DNA of 64,000 nucleotides from Sesamum alatum (lineage: Eukaryota; Streptophyta; Magnoliopsida; Lamiales; Pedaliaceae), in contig JACGWO010000002.1 in the NCBI GenBank assembly GCA_034509735.1, forward strand, positions 30,055,636 to 30,119,635, written 5' to 3'. This document shows, one piece after another, positions 1 to 12,700 of the stretch. Below the pieces are notes generated by a model. It saw only the letters and a list, made by a program, of their open reading frames with translations. It had not been told where the DNA came from and did not search any database. Each line of letters begins with the position of its first letter. Positions within the stretch are counted from its first letter, which is position 1. The position numbers and the translations under genes were made by a program.

Positions 1-1330
1 CAAGAAACAATTCATGAAGACCATACCTTGCTCGCTCTTTCATTGCATTACTTTTCCAATACTACCATATATTTCATAAAACACAATATTAGATGTGACA
101 TATAAAGAACCAAAAATGCGATATGAGATTGCAAAAATGCTTCAAAAACTTCAATAGCAGTCGTGCCCTATCCCAATCGTAATCATCGGTATCCCATGAA
201 ATTGCTTCTTTGAATGATCAATCTTATAGGCAAGATCTATGTCTTCATAAACATCAAATCCTCTTTTAAGGCATGTTGTACCTCTAATATCAAGTAGGTG
301 GAGTTCCACCTAGTAGGTATATAAAGAGCAACAACTTCTTCGTTTTCATAAATTCGGCGCACTCTCGAAATTTGGTGTACCCAACAGAGTGTTTCTAACA
401 TACCTAACGGCTCCTCTATACGAGAGATGGACTCATGATCATCTTTGCATTTTAAAATATCTTGAACAACAAGGTTAATTATATGTGCCACCTCATGTGC
501 AAATATTTTTTCTTCAAGTACATGATAGCCCCATCATTAGAAGATAATTGTAAAAATCTTATCAATACCCAACAAAGCAAGCAATTCTCAACACTTTTAC
601 TTACTTCTTCACTTTTGTGCCCGATAATTTGACAAAAGTTCAAAATTTTCTTACATAAATTCCAATCATCGCTAATAAAACGAGCAGTAAGACACATATA
701 ATTGACTTTCTAAATAAATTTTCAAGTGTTTGTAGTAATGCAAACCCTTCAAGAATGATTTTTAATAATTGGCTATAATTTTGCTCTTTCATTCACATAC
801 AGATGAAAAATGTCTTTTGTTATTGTCCTTCTTGATGGAATAGCAAACTTTAGACAAGCAATAGACATAAAGTATCTAAATCCGGGATTCTCAACCATCT
901 TAAATGGGAGCGGGCTCATCTACAACCAACATGTAACACAAAGCCTCTCTAGTTTTCTCTTGATCAAATCTTCAATTAATAAGAGGGGCATCTCTTTCGT
1001 CTAAACGAGTTGATTGGAAAGATAATCGATTTTGATTGGTGGGAACTTCATGGATTTTTTTCTTGCATGATTCAAAGGGGTTGTCCAGAGGTCTAATTCC
1101 ATGTACTTTTGCATCGACTTTGATTTCTTTACTACAATATTTGCATATAGCCTTTTGGACGTTTTTTTTTTATAATAAATTTATGAAAATGATCTAGAAG
1201 TCACCACCCTCTTTTTTCTTTTCTTAGAATCAAGTGGAATGCCTTCCTCATCCTTTGATATACCCTTATCGATATTATCATCACAATCATCAACAAGATT
1301 CTCAACATGACCACCACCAACTTGATTTTG
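1..1330 (-). pseudogene. hAT-superfamily transposase remnant
   Basis: Read on the minus strand from about 1330 down to 1, several frames together give an hAT (Ac/Tam3, RICESLEEPER-like) transposase. In order there is a lysine-rich stretch after a possible BED-finger region (about 1200-1330), a segment reading PFKMVENPGF-like (about 850-900), RFISDDWNLCKKILNF (about 640-690), an AHIINLVVQD motif (about 465-490), PTRWNSTYL (about 300-330) and GSLYVTSN near 85-110. These follow the usual family order. The frame changes at least three times and there are internal stops, so it cannot be active. The 3' part runs off the window start. I could not find its terminal inverted repeats. The family is confident; the exact ends are not. 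Confidence 0.85.
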
Positions 1331-1655
1331 AAATTCAACCCTGTTTACGCCTAGATCATTCTGATAGTGGTAAGTCTACGGTAGGTAATGATTGAGATTG
1401 ATTGGAAATTTGACATCTGGAAGACTGAAATAAAACCAAAAAGAAACAACAAGAAATGAAAACGCATATGTTTCGATTTCAATGGTTCTAATATGTACCA
1501 CTATATGCAGTTAGAAGCTGGATTAAGAAACAATGTTGAATAAATAAAAATTCGTTTCTTAAATATCACCTATTGTCCAAATAACTTTGGGCCACTTCAG
1601 AGCATAAAATTTACCAAGTTTAGATATGTGTCAGTGCAATTTGTGATTGAAGTGA
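1331..1655. other. No gene seen; probable hAT 5' flank
   Basis: AT-rich sequence upstream of the hAT transposase remnant. I see no ORF, RNA gene or repeat that I can name. Confidence 0.4.
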
Positions 1656-1665
1656 GCTAAATCTT

Positions 1666-2070
1666 GGGAAGACTGTATTTTACGTCCCATAACTTACACT
1701 CTTTACAATTTTGGTCCCATTGATTTTTGACGTAGCAATTTTAGTCCCATAAGTCCACAAACATTGCAATTTTAGTCCCATTAACAAAATCCATTAAAAT
1801 TTTAATGGAAGAAGGACGTGCATGGGACTAAAATTGCAACGTTTGTGGACTTATGGCACTAAAATTACAACATTTCATTAGATGTAACTTATGGACTTAA
1901 CGGAGCACGTGTCATGCACGTGCTCCTTCCGTTAAAATTTTAACGGATTTTGTCAACGAGACTAAAATTGCAACATTTGTAGACTTACGGGACTAAAATT
2001 GCTACGTCAAAAATTAATGGGACTAAAATCGCAAACAGTGTAAGTTATGGGACGTAAAATATAATTTTCT
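1666..2070. mobile_element. Palindromic MITE, family P, copy 1 (MULE-type TSD)
   Basis: A 405-bp near-palindrome. The left half reads ATTTTACGTCCCATAACTTA and the right half ends with its complement. The centre carries GGAGCACGTG and CACGTGCTCC. It is flanked by a perfect 10-bp direct repeat GCTAAATCTT at 1656-1665 and 2071-2080. No coding capacity. Long self-complementarity with 9-10-bp TSDs fits a Mutator-like (MULE) MITE; the superfamily is inferred from TSD length. Confidence 0.85.
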
Positions 2071-2323
2071 GCTAAATCTTATTTGATTTATCAGCAAGCT
2101 AAATCTTTATTCTCAATCACAAGTAGCAATCTATGAATTTTTTTAAAAAACATGAGTTTCACCAAACCAAAATATTCACGGCTCCAAAGAGCTAATCTCA
2201 TTCTCAAACCTTAAACAAAACTCAAAAAAAAATTCTCCCAATAGATAAAATTTAGGGGATAATATATATAAAACCCATTGTTTTGTGAAATTGCAAAAAC
2301 ACTTTCTGTATTAAACAATTAGT

Positions 2324-2685
2324 GAAAAAAATTATATTTTACGTCCCATAACTTACACTGTGTGTGATTTTGGTCCCATTAATTTTTGGCGTAACAATTT
2401 TAGTCCCATAAGTCCACAAATGTTGCGATTTTAGTCCCATTGACGAAATTCGTTAAAATGTTAACTAATGGGACTAAAATTGAAACGTTTGTGGACTTAT
2501 GGGACTAAAATTGAAACGTTTGTGGACTTATGGGACTAAAATTGCAACGTTTTTTAACGAATTTTGTCAATGGGACTAAAATTGCAACTTTTGTGGACTT
2601 GTGGGACTAAAATTGCCACATCAAAAATTAATGGGACCAAAATAAAAAACGATGTAAGTTATGGGACATAAAATGTAATTTTCCC
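2324..2685. mobile_element. Palindromic MITE, family P, copy 2
   Basis: A 362-bp copy of the same palindrome as at 1666-2070, starting GAAAAAAATTATATTTTACG and ending in the complement. Flanked by a perfect 9-bp repeat ACAATTAGT (2315-2323 and 2686-2694). Its interior contains extra iterations of the 'ATGGGACTAAAATTG' block, so the arm has expanded by short tandem duplication. Confidence 0.85.
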
Positions 2686-2694
2686 ACAATTAGT

Positions 2695-3534
2695 CTATAA
2701 ACCCGAGTATGTTATATTTAACTCAACATCAAACTTTATTCCCTCAAATTTAACAGAGTTGTTACTGCACTCCCCATGTGCGATGATGATTGATTTTCAT
2801 GACTTTTCATACGGATTTAGCTTGCTAAAATGACTATTTTGACCCTCTTTTGTAATTTTTAATTTTTTTTCTAGAATTATGATTTATATGTTATCCTTAT
2901 TTGTCTTCCTCTTTTCCCCTTATCCTTCCTTCCTTCATTCTTCTACTCCACTAGCCACCACTTTCCACCAGCTCCACAGATAGGGCAGTTGTCACCCCCT
3001 ACTGCAAGCGACGACTATTGCCTAGAAGGAGAGGGCAATGACTGCCTCGTCTTTTTACTGGTGGAGATCTTCATTGTCCAACAATCTGGGGGACCTAGGC
3101 CGGTGGACCTCGCCCTAGATTTTATGGCGACGGTTATTGTTGACTACCACCACCCCCTCCTCAACCTTGTCGCTACCTAGAATCTCCCCCCCCCCCCCCA
3201 CCCACACACACATATATATATATATATGCATATCTATATATATATATATATTACTGTTATTGTTATCATATATATTATGATATATGCTCCTCAATTCTGT
3301 ATGTATATCTGAATATATTATATTTATAATCTTATTTCCTTTTTATATATTATATAAGTATGAAAATATAAATTTAAAAAGTTTTAGTATATGGACCCCT
3401 GATCTTTAGAATTTTTTGATCCAATGGTTGCTATTATGTTCATAATTTATTTATTCAGTTTTATTATATTTATAATATACATTTATAATCCTAAAATATA
3501 CATTTTAAAACATTTAAAATTTGAAACCTTCACT
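2695..3534. other. No gene seen; simple repeats inside
   Basis: An unassigned stretch. A 63-codon open frame near 2989-3180 has no recognisable motif. It contains a C homopolymer followed by CA and TA repeats (about 3186-3255), then AT-rich DNA. Confidence 0.4.
3186..3255. repeat. C-run plus (CA)n/(TA)n microsatellite
   Basis: A run of C, a short CA repeat, then TA repeats with small interruptions. Simple sequence repeat, probably length-variable. Confidence 0.9.
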
Positions 3535-4163
3535 GTCAAGGTGCACGGTCCTGGGACGGACCAACCTAAAAAAGCCCAATCCAGGGCCGGCCCACAACTA
3601 GTTATAGTCGCACCTGTGCTTTTATATGGGCTCTAGTTGGGTCCATTTTTACACCCCAAACCCAGCCCTTGGACCGACTCGGATGAGGCTCGGACTAGGT
3701 CCAGACCACTCCCTAATTAGGTCCAGATGTGTCTATTTTAATCTTTTTATGAATTTGCATTATTCATATGAGCAATTAATTAAATTTATGATTGTCTTAT
3801 AAATTAAATAAAGAAAAAATTAAATCACAAAAAAAATTATGACTAGAAAAAAATAGTTAAAACTATATAACAAACTTAAATAATAATTTGACTAACAAAC
3901 TTACAATAATAAATTTAGATAATAACAAATCAAAAAATCAATTAAAATAAACTTTAAAAAAAAAAAGTAGTATTGAATTAATGTACTAAAATTTAAAGTT
4001 TCAAAAGTATAGCCAAACTACTAGAATAGTCAATTTCAAAGAATAAAATACACATGCCTATGGACCTACGAGATATGCTGAACAGAAAAAGGGAAAGACC
4101 GTTGAGGATTAGGGTCCTGAGCTGTGACCTAAAAGCCCTGCCGGAGTAACACGGGAGGCTAGC

Positions 4164-4598
4164 GTGGAGGGAGAAGCTTCTAACACCTATCAAACGTCCC
4201 TCCTTCACCCGATGACGCATGCAAATAACCCTATGCCCAACAACAGCACCGTCAATGATCACTTAGACAGTATGCCGAGTCTGGAAAAATTCGACGAGCC
4301 TTTGGAAAGAGGTACAGAAGAGCGTCCGTATGATGGACATGAGAATGCTCAAGGCTCGGAAGCGGACCAAGACAACCCCATCCACACTATCTGTATGTTC
4401 AGTCCGGAGGAGGAGGAAACCAAGGGTGAGGGTACCGTTCGGGACACGGCCAGTAGGGGCAATGAACGAGAATATGAGACATCGTCTTTGAAAAAACAGG
4501 AAACCCCTTTGGATGATGATGATTTTGAGGAGGTCAAACGAAAGTGCCGGCATAGGAGAGTTGTCTCAACTACTCAGCCGGACAGAATCATTACTTGA
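4164..4598 (+). pseudogene. LINE A ORF1 C-terminal fragment
   Basis: An open frame of 144 codons rich in acidic residues, Ser and Thr, ending with a basic KRKCRHRR cluster. This resembles the low-complexity tail of plant LINE ORF1 (gag-like nucleic-acid-binding) proteins just before the endonuclease ORF. The DUF4283 and zinc-knuckle parts are missing. The assignment rests mainly on its position immediately upstream of the endonuclease. Confidence 0.55.
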
Positions 4599-4639
4599 AG
4601 CCATGCATGAGTCCAGTCCTCCACCTCTCTAAATTTACA

Positions 4640-5344
4640 ATGAATGTCGTCAATGGAACATGCATGGAGTTGGATATAAACAAAAAATCTTACGGAGACT
4701 TTGTAAATCACACAAGCTGAATTTAGTCGGAATAAGTAATCCTCGTATGCAGTGGGATGATCATTTCATTTGTCACCGTTTTGGCTTCAGCTTAATGGTT
4801 AGAAACTACTAATAAAATCTGGGTTTTGATGGATGACTTACTTGAATGTGATGTTCTGACCAATGATGAACAATTCTTGCACCTTTCTTTGGAAGTCTCG
4901 TTCGCTGATACGCCTTTGTTGTGTATAGTAGTTTACGGCAAATGTGATAAGGTGGCACGAGATAAAATCTGGGACTTTATGCGGACGATAGGGGACCAGG
5001 ATGCCCCGTGGCTTATTGGAGGTGATTTTAACTCGGTGGTCTTTGTAATTGAACGTTCGTCGGGTGTGTATCCGTCACACCACTCCTTTGAAGAGTTAAG
5101 TGCAACTATTTTTTACTGCAGTCTCAGCGATATGGGATTCAAGGGTAGCCCTTACAGGTGGACTGACCACCATCTTTGGCAGCGTCTTGACAGGGTCCTT
5201 TTCTCTAACAAATTGTTGGATGCCTTCCCCAGCATGTCTATTCGCCACCTACCGCGCTTGTTATCCGACCATTGTCCTATCCTGGTCAGTGTTTGTTTAC
5301 CTACTAAATTCGATCCTGTCTCTTTTCGATTTCGAAATATGTGA
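4640..5344 (+). pseudogene. LINE A ORF2: AP endonuclease domain
   Basis: Starts with a WNMHGVGYKQK segment (the usual WNxxG start of the fold) and continues after frame breaks into an open frame at 4826-5344. That frame carries GGDFNSVV (catalytic Asp/Asn loop), a GSPYRWTD segment, LDRVLFS and the C-terminal catalytic LLSDHCPIL box. The enzyme nicks target DNA for target-primed reverse transcription. Frameshifts near 4810 and after 5344 disable it. Confidence 0.85.
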
Positions 5345-5508
5345 TCCGACACAATGATTTTTTTACCTGTGGTGGAGGTTGTTGGGGAATAACGGTCGCC
5401 TCGGTTGGAATGGCCAGGCTGGCTGAGGCATTTAAAATAAAGGCTCAAACAGTAGAACAAAGATGTCTTCCGGAACATCTTTGACAATGTTAAGAAGTCC
5501 GATGAGCT

Positions 5509-7240
5509 GTGGTGCATGCAGAAAGGGAATATGATGCTGACCCCTCGGACGAGCATCTAATGTTTATGAATCGGTGTACTGCACTCCTCGAACAAGCACT
5601 AACAATAGAAGAGGACTATTTGCGCCAAAAGGCGGCGGTGAAGTGGATCCTAGTGGGCGACCGAAACACCAAGTTTTTCCAATCCATGGTTAATGAAAAT
5701 AGGTGCGTACTGCTATCACGTCCATCATGTAAGGTGATGTCACCATCACGGATCCGGAGCAAATTAAACAAGGGGGTAGATTTCTTTCGAGCGCTACTAA
5801 CAACTAACAGTCACCCGGGCGAGCTAGCCCTAACGGACTACATCCCCCGCCTCCTCATGCCAGCGTATGCGGTGGATCTGTTCTGGCCGCGAACAGTGGA
5901 TGAGATCCAACGGGTAGTCCTTGATATGGCTCCGAATAGCACGGCCGACCCTGACAGTTTCAGTGCAATGTTCTACTAGTCTTGCTGGGAAGTTATTAAA
6001 AATGATGTCTTCGATGTCGTGCGGGATTTCTTCAATGGCTCCCCTCTCCGGGTGAGATTTACAACAACTTTAATTGTTTTGATTAGTGAAGAATTCATGC
6101 CAGTGGAGTGAGTTTTGTCCAATCAGCCTGTGTAACACTTCCAATAAGATCCTAACGAAGCTGCTTAATGAAAGACTCAAGCTTTTGATACCGTAGTTGG
6201 TGGTCCCTTACCAAAGTGGCTTCGTTCTGGGCCGAGAGATTGGGGACAACATTCTCTTGGCATAAGAATTGATGTATTCGATTGGAGACAACAGAAATGG
6301 TTGGAAATTCACTATGAAGCTTGATATGACAAAAACATATGATAGGGTGGACTAGCATTTCTTGGAGGCCGTCCTCGTTAAATTCGGGTTCACTGACCAG
6401 TGGCTTCATTTGATTTAGAATAGTGTTAAAAATTGTTGGTTTTCCATTATGATCAATGCCCCCATAAGCGGTTTTTTCAAGTCCACCAGGGGCTTAAGGC
6501 AAGGTGACCCCTTATCTCCTATGTTGTTTGTGTTAGCGGCGGAGTATATGTCTCGAGGGCTAAACCATCTTATATCCTCGGATGCATCTTTAGCTGTTAA
6601 AGGTAGCAAGGGAGTCTCACAGTTGGTATATGTAGATGATTTTTTGGTCTTTACCAATGCCCAAGAGTCCTCTTTAGCTCGAGTCATGGGTTTCCTTCAC
6701 GCTTTTGAACAGGCATCGGGGCAGTGTGTTAATATTGCAAAGATTTCTTTCATCGTCTCCCCTAAGGCACCCTCGCTTGTCAAGTGTCGGGTAAAGCGAT
6801 GCACCGACTTTATTTTGAAGTCTTTCCCTTTCACCTACTTAGGGGCGCCCATTTTTGTTGGGAGAAAAAAGTAGCTTTTTTACCATTTGGTGGCTTCTAT
6901 GTCTAGTAAGATTGGCAGATGGGATAAGAAATTGTTATCATATGGAGGGCACCTACAATTAATTAAATCAGTTCTACAAGCTATGCCCATTCACATCTTG
7001 CACGTCTTGAAGCCTCCAATCGGTGTAATCACTTGTATTGAACATATGTTGAAAGGGTTCTTTTGGGGCTTGATAGGTACCTCTAAACGCCTACATTGCT
7101 CTTCTTGGGACATAATTCGAGCGCCAGTGGAGGGGGCGGACTTGGGGTGCGGAGGATCTCGAATGCGGCCCAAGCGTTCTCTCAGAAACCTTGGTGGAAA
7201 TTCCGCAGTTCTTCCTCCTTGTGGGCGGGCCTTTTAGAGA
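5509..7240 (+). pseudogene. LINE A ORF2: reverse transcriptase domain
   Basis: Open frames at 5509-5979, 6449-6874 and 6887-7237 form one RT. The pre-RT segment has RQKAAVKWILVGDRNTKFF. The fingers region ends in DSFSAMFY followed by an in-frame stop at 5979. The middle part (6000-6440) is frame-broken. The palm has STRGLRQGDPLSPMLF and the catalytic box YVDDFLVF (YVDD where LINE D has YADD). The thumb includes SYGGHLQLIKSVLQAMPIH. At least five lesions make it inactive. Confidence 0.9.
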
Positions 7241-7534
7241 AGAAATATTGCAAACGGTGCTGCCCCGCATCTACTTGCATCTACAGTATGGGTTTGGCAC
7301 AATAGCGAAGGATGAGGTGGGTTCAAGTTGCTATGGATGGCAAAATTTCCTGTGTCGTTAGGGAAGGGGGACCTATGTTTCTAGCACGACAATTGGCTAA
7401 GGACGGAGACCATTGCAGCAACGGTGGCCTCACCTTTGGCATCACATGAATGGGTCACCTTTTATTAGCTGAAGGGGGCTTGGGATGTTAATAAGCTTCA
7501 GCACGTTGTCCCACCGGACGTCCTGCAGCGCATT

Positions 7535-7835
7535 ATGGCAATCCCTTTTGATGAAAGGTTTGACGTTAGGCCGGTATGGAAGGACAACATCACAGGCGCT
7601 TTCACTGTGAAGTCGGTGTGGAGTGAATGCCGAAGGGTCGCAGTTTTTTGTTGGTGGCTTGTCCATAACTTTGTACTCATGGACGACTGGCTTCGCTCTA
7701 AAGGTATGATCCTGGTCTCTAAATGTATGTGTTGCAGCCAGTATGAAATAATGGAGCTAGCTGCAGGTTGGATTATTCCTTTTATCCGGACTTACTCTAA
7801 TCATGATTTTTACTCGTGGGGGTCGTGGCTAAAGA
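7535..7835 (+). pseudogene. LINE A ORF2: zf-RVT region, 5' half
   Basis: The open frame contains the cysteine-rich SKCMCCSQYE motif typical of the zf-RVT domain between RT and RNase H in plant LINEs. The host reading frame is cut at 7838 by the CACTA element and resumes at 11904 with VWSYFASVF. Confidence 0.8.
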
Positions 7836-7838
7836 GGT

Positions 7839-10800
7839 CACAACAAGAAAACAGGGTTTCAGAGACGGATCTTTCCGTCTCTAAAGCTTACAGATTCGTC
7901 TCTAGCGAGTATCAGAGACGGAAATTTTTCGTAAGTAAGTCTGTAGCTGAAGGTCCAATGGCTGATTCCGTAACTGATATCGTCTTTAACTTTGAGACGG
8001 AAATAATCCGTCTCTAAATCCGTCTCTGAGTTCAAAATAATTTAGTTCAAAACCATCTTTGATTCCGTCTCTGATTTCAGAAAAATTAGTTGAAAACCAT
8101 CTCTGAATCTGCTGGTAATTTCATCTCTGAATCCACCTCTAATTCAATCTCAATTTTTTAAATTTTTGTCATATAATTTTTGTAATCTATCTCTATATTC
8201 ATGGTTGATTCTGTGGCTATTTCAATGCATAAATTAATCTCTAATTGGTAGCTCAATTCAAATGTTTTTTCACCTCCTTTCATAATAATATTTTGTCCCT
8301 ACATTCATAAACTATAATGCATATTTTCAAACTATTGCTTTCCAAACAAATTGAGTCATCAATATATTCAAGATAAAAGTTAATAACTTGACTTAAATTG
8401 AAACACCGTAGACACCAAACTGCAAATATCATTGACAATAATAAACTCAATACATATTGTAGCCTAAAACCAACAAAATAACTATAAAACCAATATAGGA
8501 GTTTAGTCTCATCAGTTCTTGGAGACACCAACAATCTTTTCCCAACGACCAGTAGTCTTGCGTTGTTTTCCCTTTAAGCTACGACAGTTTGTTTCTTGTG
8601 CCAAATCTATGTGAAGATATTGCAACTATGTCTTGTTTGTCTCAAATGTTCTGTAATTACACCAACAAAAACAAATCAACATGTTTTATACAACACATTG
8701 GCAACTTTGTAAAAGAATTTGCAGATAGGTACTAGTTGTCCAATATGAAATCTATAATCAAGATAATCAATCTTTACTTCACCAGGATATTGAGCAGTAG
8801 AGACAGATTTCAATTGCACATATGATTCAAATCTTTAAGGTTCAAATATAGACGCAAGAAACACAGACTAAAATTTAAATAACACTAAGCATAGCAGTTT
8901 ATGTATGAACTACACATACTTAGGTGCCGACTTAGGGGACTAGAGCTTCAGTACTAATTTGGCAGAGGAAGGCTCTTTACACTCCTGGCGTTCGACGTTC
9001 CTATTCTAAACTATTGCTTTCTGCAAATAAGTAGCTCAGACAGGCACCCCAAGAAGTTAATTCAGTGCTGAAAAGACTTTACAAGAGTGTATGTACTGAT
9101 CAGTAGCATTCCAAGAGAGCTTGTAATCGAGCATATCCTAAATGTTTAACTAAATGGAAGGCCCCATAGATGAGCATATATGGGCACTTTTCCAGTAACA
9201 AGTACTGATTTCTGTAGGTTTTATGGGATTGATTCAAATATTTCCAAGTATCCAAACATGTATTTAGAACACAGCAGAGCAAGAGCGCAAGAACAAATAT
9301 GAGAAAATCGATGAATGATAGGAATTTGACAGCTTACCACCGCAGCAAGGAAGTTTATTATAAGATCTTCCTCGGAAAAATATGCCTTCTCGAAAGGTAA
9401 GTGACAATCCCCGTTTTATCAGCTCGATACTCAACCTTCCCTTTCTTAAATTTCTCTATAGAGTATAGCCTGCAAGTGGTTATGTATTTTGTTTTAACAA
9501 ACTTCTTCGAGAGCCTACTGATATGAACTCCTAGCATCGACCCAAGCATGGGATTTGTTAACCTTTTGGTGCAAGGATAATAATCTTGTCTTGTTTCTCA
9601 CCTCAATCCACAATGGTATACTATACCTACAATATATTTTCTTGCCAGATACCATATATTATCAAATGTAAGTGATCAACTAGAATACAATAAACTAGAA
9701 GTAATTGAGACTGCACCTGTGATATGTTTGTAGTCACTATACCAACTTTTGGATTTGGCATTAGTCCTCATGGTCCTTGGATTTTTCCTAGACTTGCAAC
9801 CTTAATGCACGGAAAATATAATATGTAAATAGGAGCTTTGAACTATCGAGCATCAGAAGAAAGAACATATAGAACAAAGAGCCAAACAAGCAATAATTAG
9901 AAACAACTTGAACAGATTAAACTCAAAGGTCGAACAAACACACAGGGACATAGTTAAACACATCTTGACGAAATGTTGAACACTGACATTATGTGCCTTC
10001 CCTACTGATTACATGGACCTAACTTTCTTTTGAGACCTCAAGCTTAGATAGAATATAACAAAAATGTATATCCCATGTACTAAAGGATATGTTCTTTCTT
10101 ATTCCAAGATTAATCAACATGAAATTCAGTGACGAAATTTCAAGATCTGCGGCTTTTTCCAGTTATCAACTCTATGCATAGATCAAACTAGGTGAGATAG
10201 AACAAGTTCCTAAAATTGCAAACTAAGTTGGAAAGAAAATGAGTAGGGGGGTTTCATGCAATAATCCAGATAACTGGTGAACTTTACCCAAGTGTCATAT
10301 GAGATGGTGATCATTTGTTTCTTGTGCCAAACCTATGTGAAGATATAGATACTGGTGCGGATCGAGTGGTATGAAAGACTATATGATATGGACAAGCATA
10401 AAGCTAACCAATTCAAAGGTTATCCTAACAAAGTGAGCCATAATAATAAGAGGAAAAACTGACATTACAAAGTTACATGGTTGTGACATCCCGCAGAATA
10501 TGTAAAATATTACCTGATTGTGTTTGTTCCCCTTAACTACAATATGCAGGATCATATCTACTAATTTCCTGCACATCAGAAAGTACTGCATGTAAAATAG
10601 AAAGAAAACATAACGAGAAGAATTACTCAGCACAGGAGGTCAATAAAATACATCATCTTTCTGCATAATGCATAGCATAGTTAAAATGAAGTTAAGAACT
10701 TGACTCAAAAGCAGTCTAACAAACCCAAAGCACTTCTTATTAGTTGAACAAGGAAAAAGGAAATACTTCAACGCTATAATTACACATATTTGTTTGGAAA

Positions 10801-11900
10801 CAGAACAGAGTGGACTAAGAACCCACACATTCTCAGCCAACACTAAGTCATTTGAAATCTCATACACGACGTTCGAATACCTAACATAAAGAACCAATTT
10901 CACTCCAATAATCTGCAATTCATTCGACGAATGATAATAAACAACTTCGTACACTTGAATATCATGAACAGAAACACACAAAGCAACTAATGGCAATCGT
11001 GAGCATAAATTAGTTTTCAAGTTTATATAACCTCTAATCCGAAGGATGGAAGTTAAAACTCTAATTCGCCAAAGGTAAAACCTTAATCCTTAATCCAATA
11101 GACTATATTGAAAACGAGGTTGGACTAGATGCTTTCCTTGAAACTGATTTGTTCTTCACCGTGCGCAATAACTGGAGATAGAGGCTTGACGGCCGTGACA
11201 GCTGAGACGGCAGCGACGGCGGTGTTGGCGGCGAAGGTAGAAGAGAAGTGGAAGACGAGAAGTAGAAGGAAAATTTCTCGCGGGAGAGAGGGTTTTTGAC
11301 GTGTTTTAATTGGATTTCTCTCTTTTTCTAATTTTAAATAAGCAAAGACGGAATCAGAGACATCTTAGTAAAAGAAAGTTATGCTCAAAATTCTTTTTTA
11401 ATTCCATCTCTGGATTTTTCAATTGAGACGGAAATAAAGATAGATTTGTGAAAGAAAAAAATATTTTCAAGTTCATCTTTGATTTCGTCTAAAAACTTTG
11501 AATTTTAAGACAAAAATAAAGACGGATTTAATGAAAAAATATTTTTAAATTTCATCTCTAAATTCATCTTAAAATACCGAATTCTGAGACAAAAACAAAG
11601 ACGAAAATTAAAAAATAAATATATTTTCAATATCCATCTCTGCTTCCGTCAAATATTTTCTTCTTAAATTATTTTATTTAATTAACAACCATAGACAGAA
11701 TATCTTTTTATAATTTTATTTTCTTAATTATTTTCAAAAATGCCGAATTGTAAAATATGCCTTCTAACTTTTTGTAATTTTATTTTATAATTAAGACAGA
11801 AATTATTTCCGTCTCTGAATCCGTCTTTAATAGGTGAAAATTAATGACAGATATTTTTCCGTCTTTGATTTCGTCTCTGAAGGTCTGCTCTCTTGTAGTG
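7839..11900. mobile_element. CACTA (En/Spm) DNA transposon, non-autonomous, 4,062 bp
   Basis: Left end CACAACAAGAAAACAG, right end CTGCTCTCTTGTAGTG: imperfect CACTA-type terminal inverted repeats. They are flanked by a 3-bp duplication GGT (7836-7838 and 11901-11903), the expected TSD size. Subterminal regions (about 7860-8160 and 11340-11880) are packed with GAGACGGA-type repeats in both orientations, the usual TNPA-binding landscape. No transposase (TNPD) or TNPA coding region is recognisable; interior frames of 60-126 codons have no known motif. It therefore needs transposase in trans. Removing it and one GGT rejoins LINE A ORF2. Confidence 0.92.
11030..11300 (-). other. GC-rich insert inside CACTA, possible captured gene piece
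   Basis: This block is clearly richer in GC than the rest of the element. On - it opens with a proline/arginine/alanine-rich frame (around 11155-11290) followed by an AT-rich, intron-like stretch. It could be a captured first exon and intron start (Pack-CACTA style). I do not recognise a product. Confidence 0.3.
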
Positions 11901-11901
11901 G

Positions 11902-12700
11902 GTGTGGTCTTATTTTGCCTCCGTTTTCAACCATTCGCTAACCGTTATTGAATATGTCCCAGTTTTGTTCCACGCTTGGAAGTTGTCTTCTCCGTTTGTG
12001 AGTAGGGGGCACGTGCGCCTGTTACTTCCAATTCTGATTTGTTGGTTCATTTGGAAAAGGCGAAATGTGGCCAAATTTGAGGATGTTGTCTTTACAGCTT
12101 GGGGGATTATACAGAATGTAGCTTCCTACCTATGGAGGCTTTCAAAAAGCTGGAGTGGGGATGTAGACACAGCCAAATGGTTTGGGTTCCATCTCCAACT
12201 TTTGGGCCCTCCGCCGACTCCTAAAACTCGTTCGCTGGTCGCCGCTGGAAGGGGTTGGGTGAAACTGAATTATGATGGTGCGTTGAAAGGGAACCCGGGT
12301 CCCTGGGGTGTTGGCGGTCTATTATTTTCATGCGAGGGAGACTTTATTCTCGCGTTTTATGAATTTCTGGGGGATCAAACCAACTATTTTGTTGAGCTCT
12401 CTGCAGTGGTTAGGGGTTTGGAGCTAGCCCTAGAATGCTGCCTTATATCGTATTTGGGTTGAGCTAGATGCGATGGTGGTGATTTGGATCATTGAGAAGG
12501 ATGCGGGTAATTAGAACCTGCAAGCATTCCTACCAGACTTCGCATTGTGTGACGGCAGATGATCCTCAAATTCTCTCATGGGTACAGAGAGGGCAACAAG
12601 CCTGCTGACTATTTGGCCAATCTTGCTTGCACGACTAGACGGACGGGCGTGATGTGGAGGAGGCTCCTTTGCTTGGACATTTTATACCCAAGCTTTCGTT
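11902..12700 (+). pseudogene. LINE A ORF2: zf-RVT end and RNase H domain
   Basis: The open frame at 11902-12462 contains ICWFIWKRRN (the LINE connector) and the RNase H start KLNYDGALKGNPG with the first catalytic Asp. The C-terminal part is recoverable in another frame at about 12555-12700 and includes YREGNKPADYLAN, the last catalytic region. A stop or frameshift near 12462 breaks it. This type of C-terminal RNase H is characteristic of plant L1-type LINEs. Confidence 0.85.

Noticed and set aside
10640..11020. 126-codon minus-strand ORF in the CACTA element as a transposase piece
   Set aside because: No TNPD/TNPA motif; composition is ordinary intergenic.
7839..11900. MULE or hAT origin for the element interrupting LINE A
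   Set aside because: CACTA-type ends and a 3-bp TSD are clear; MULE (9-11 bp) and hAT (8 bp) TSDs are absent.
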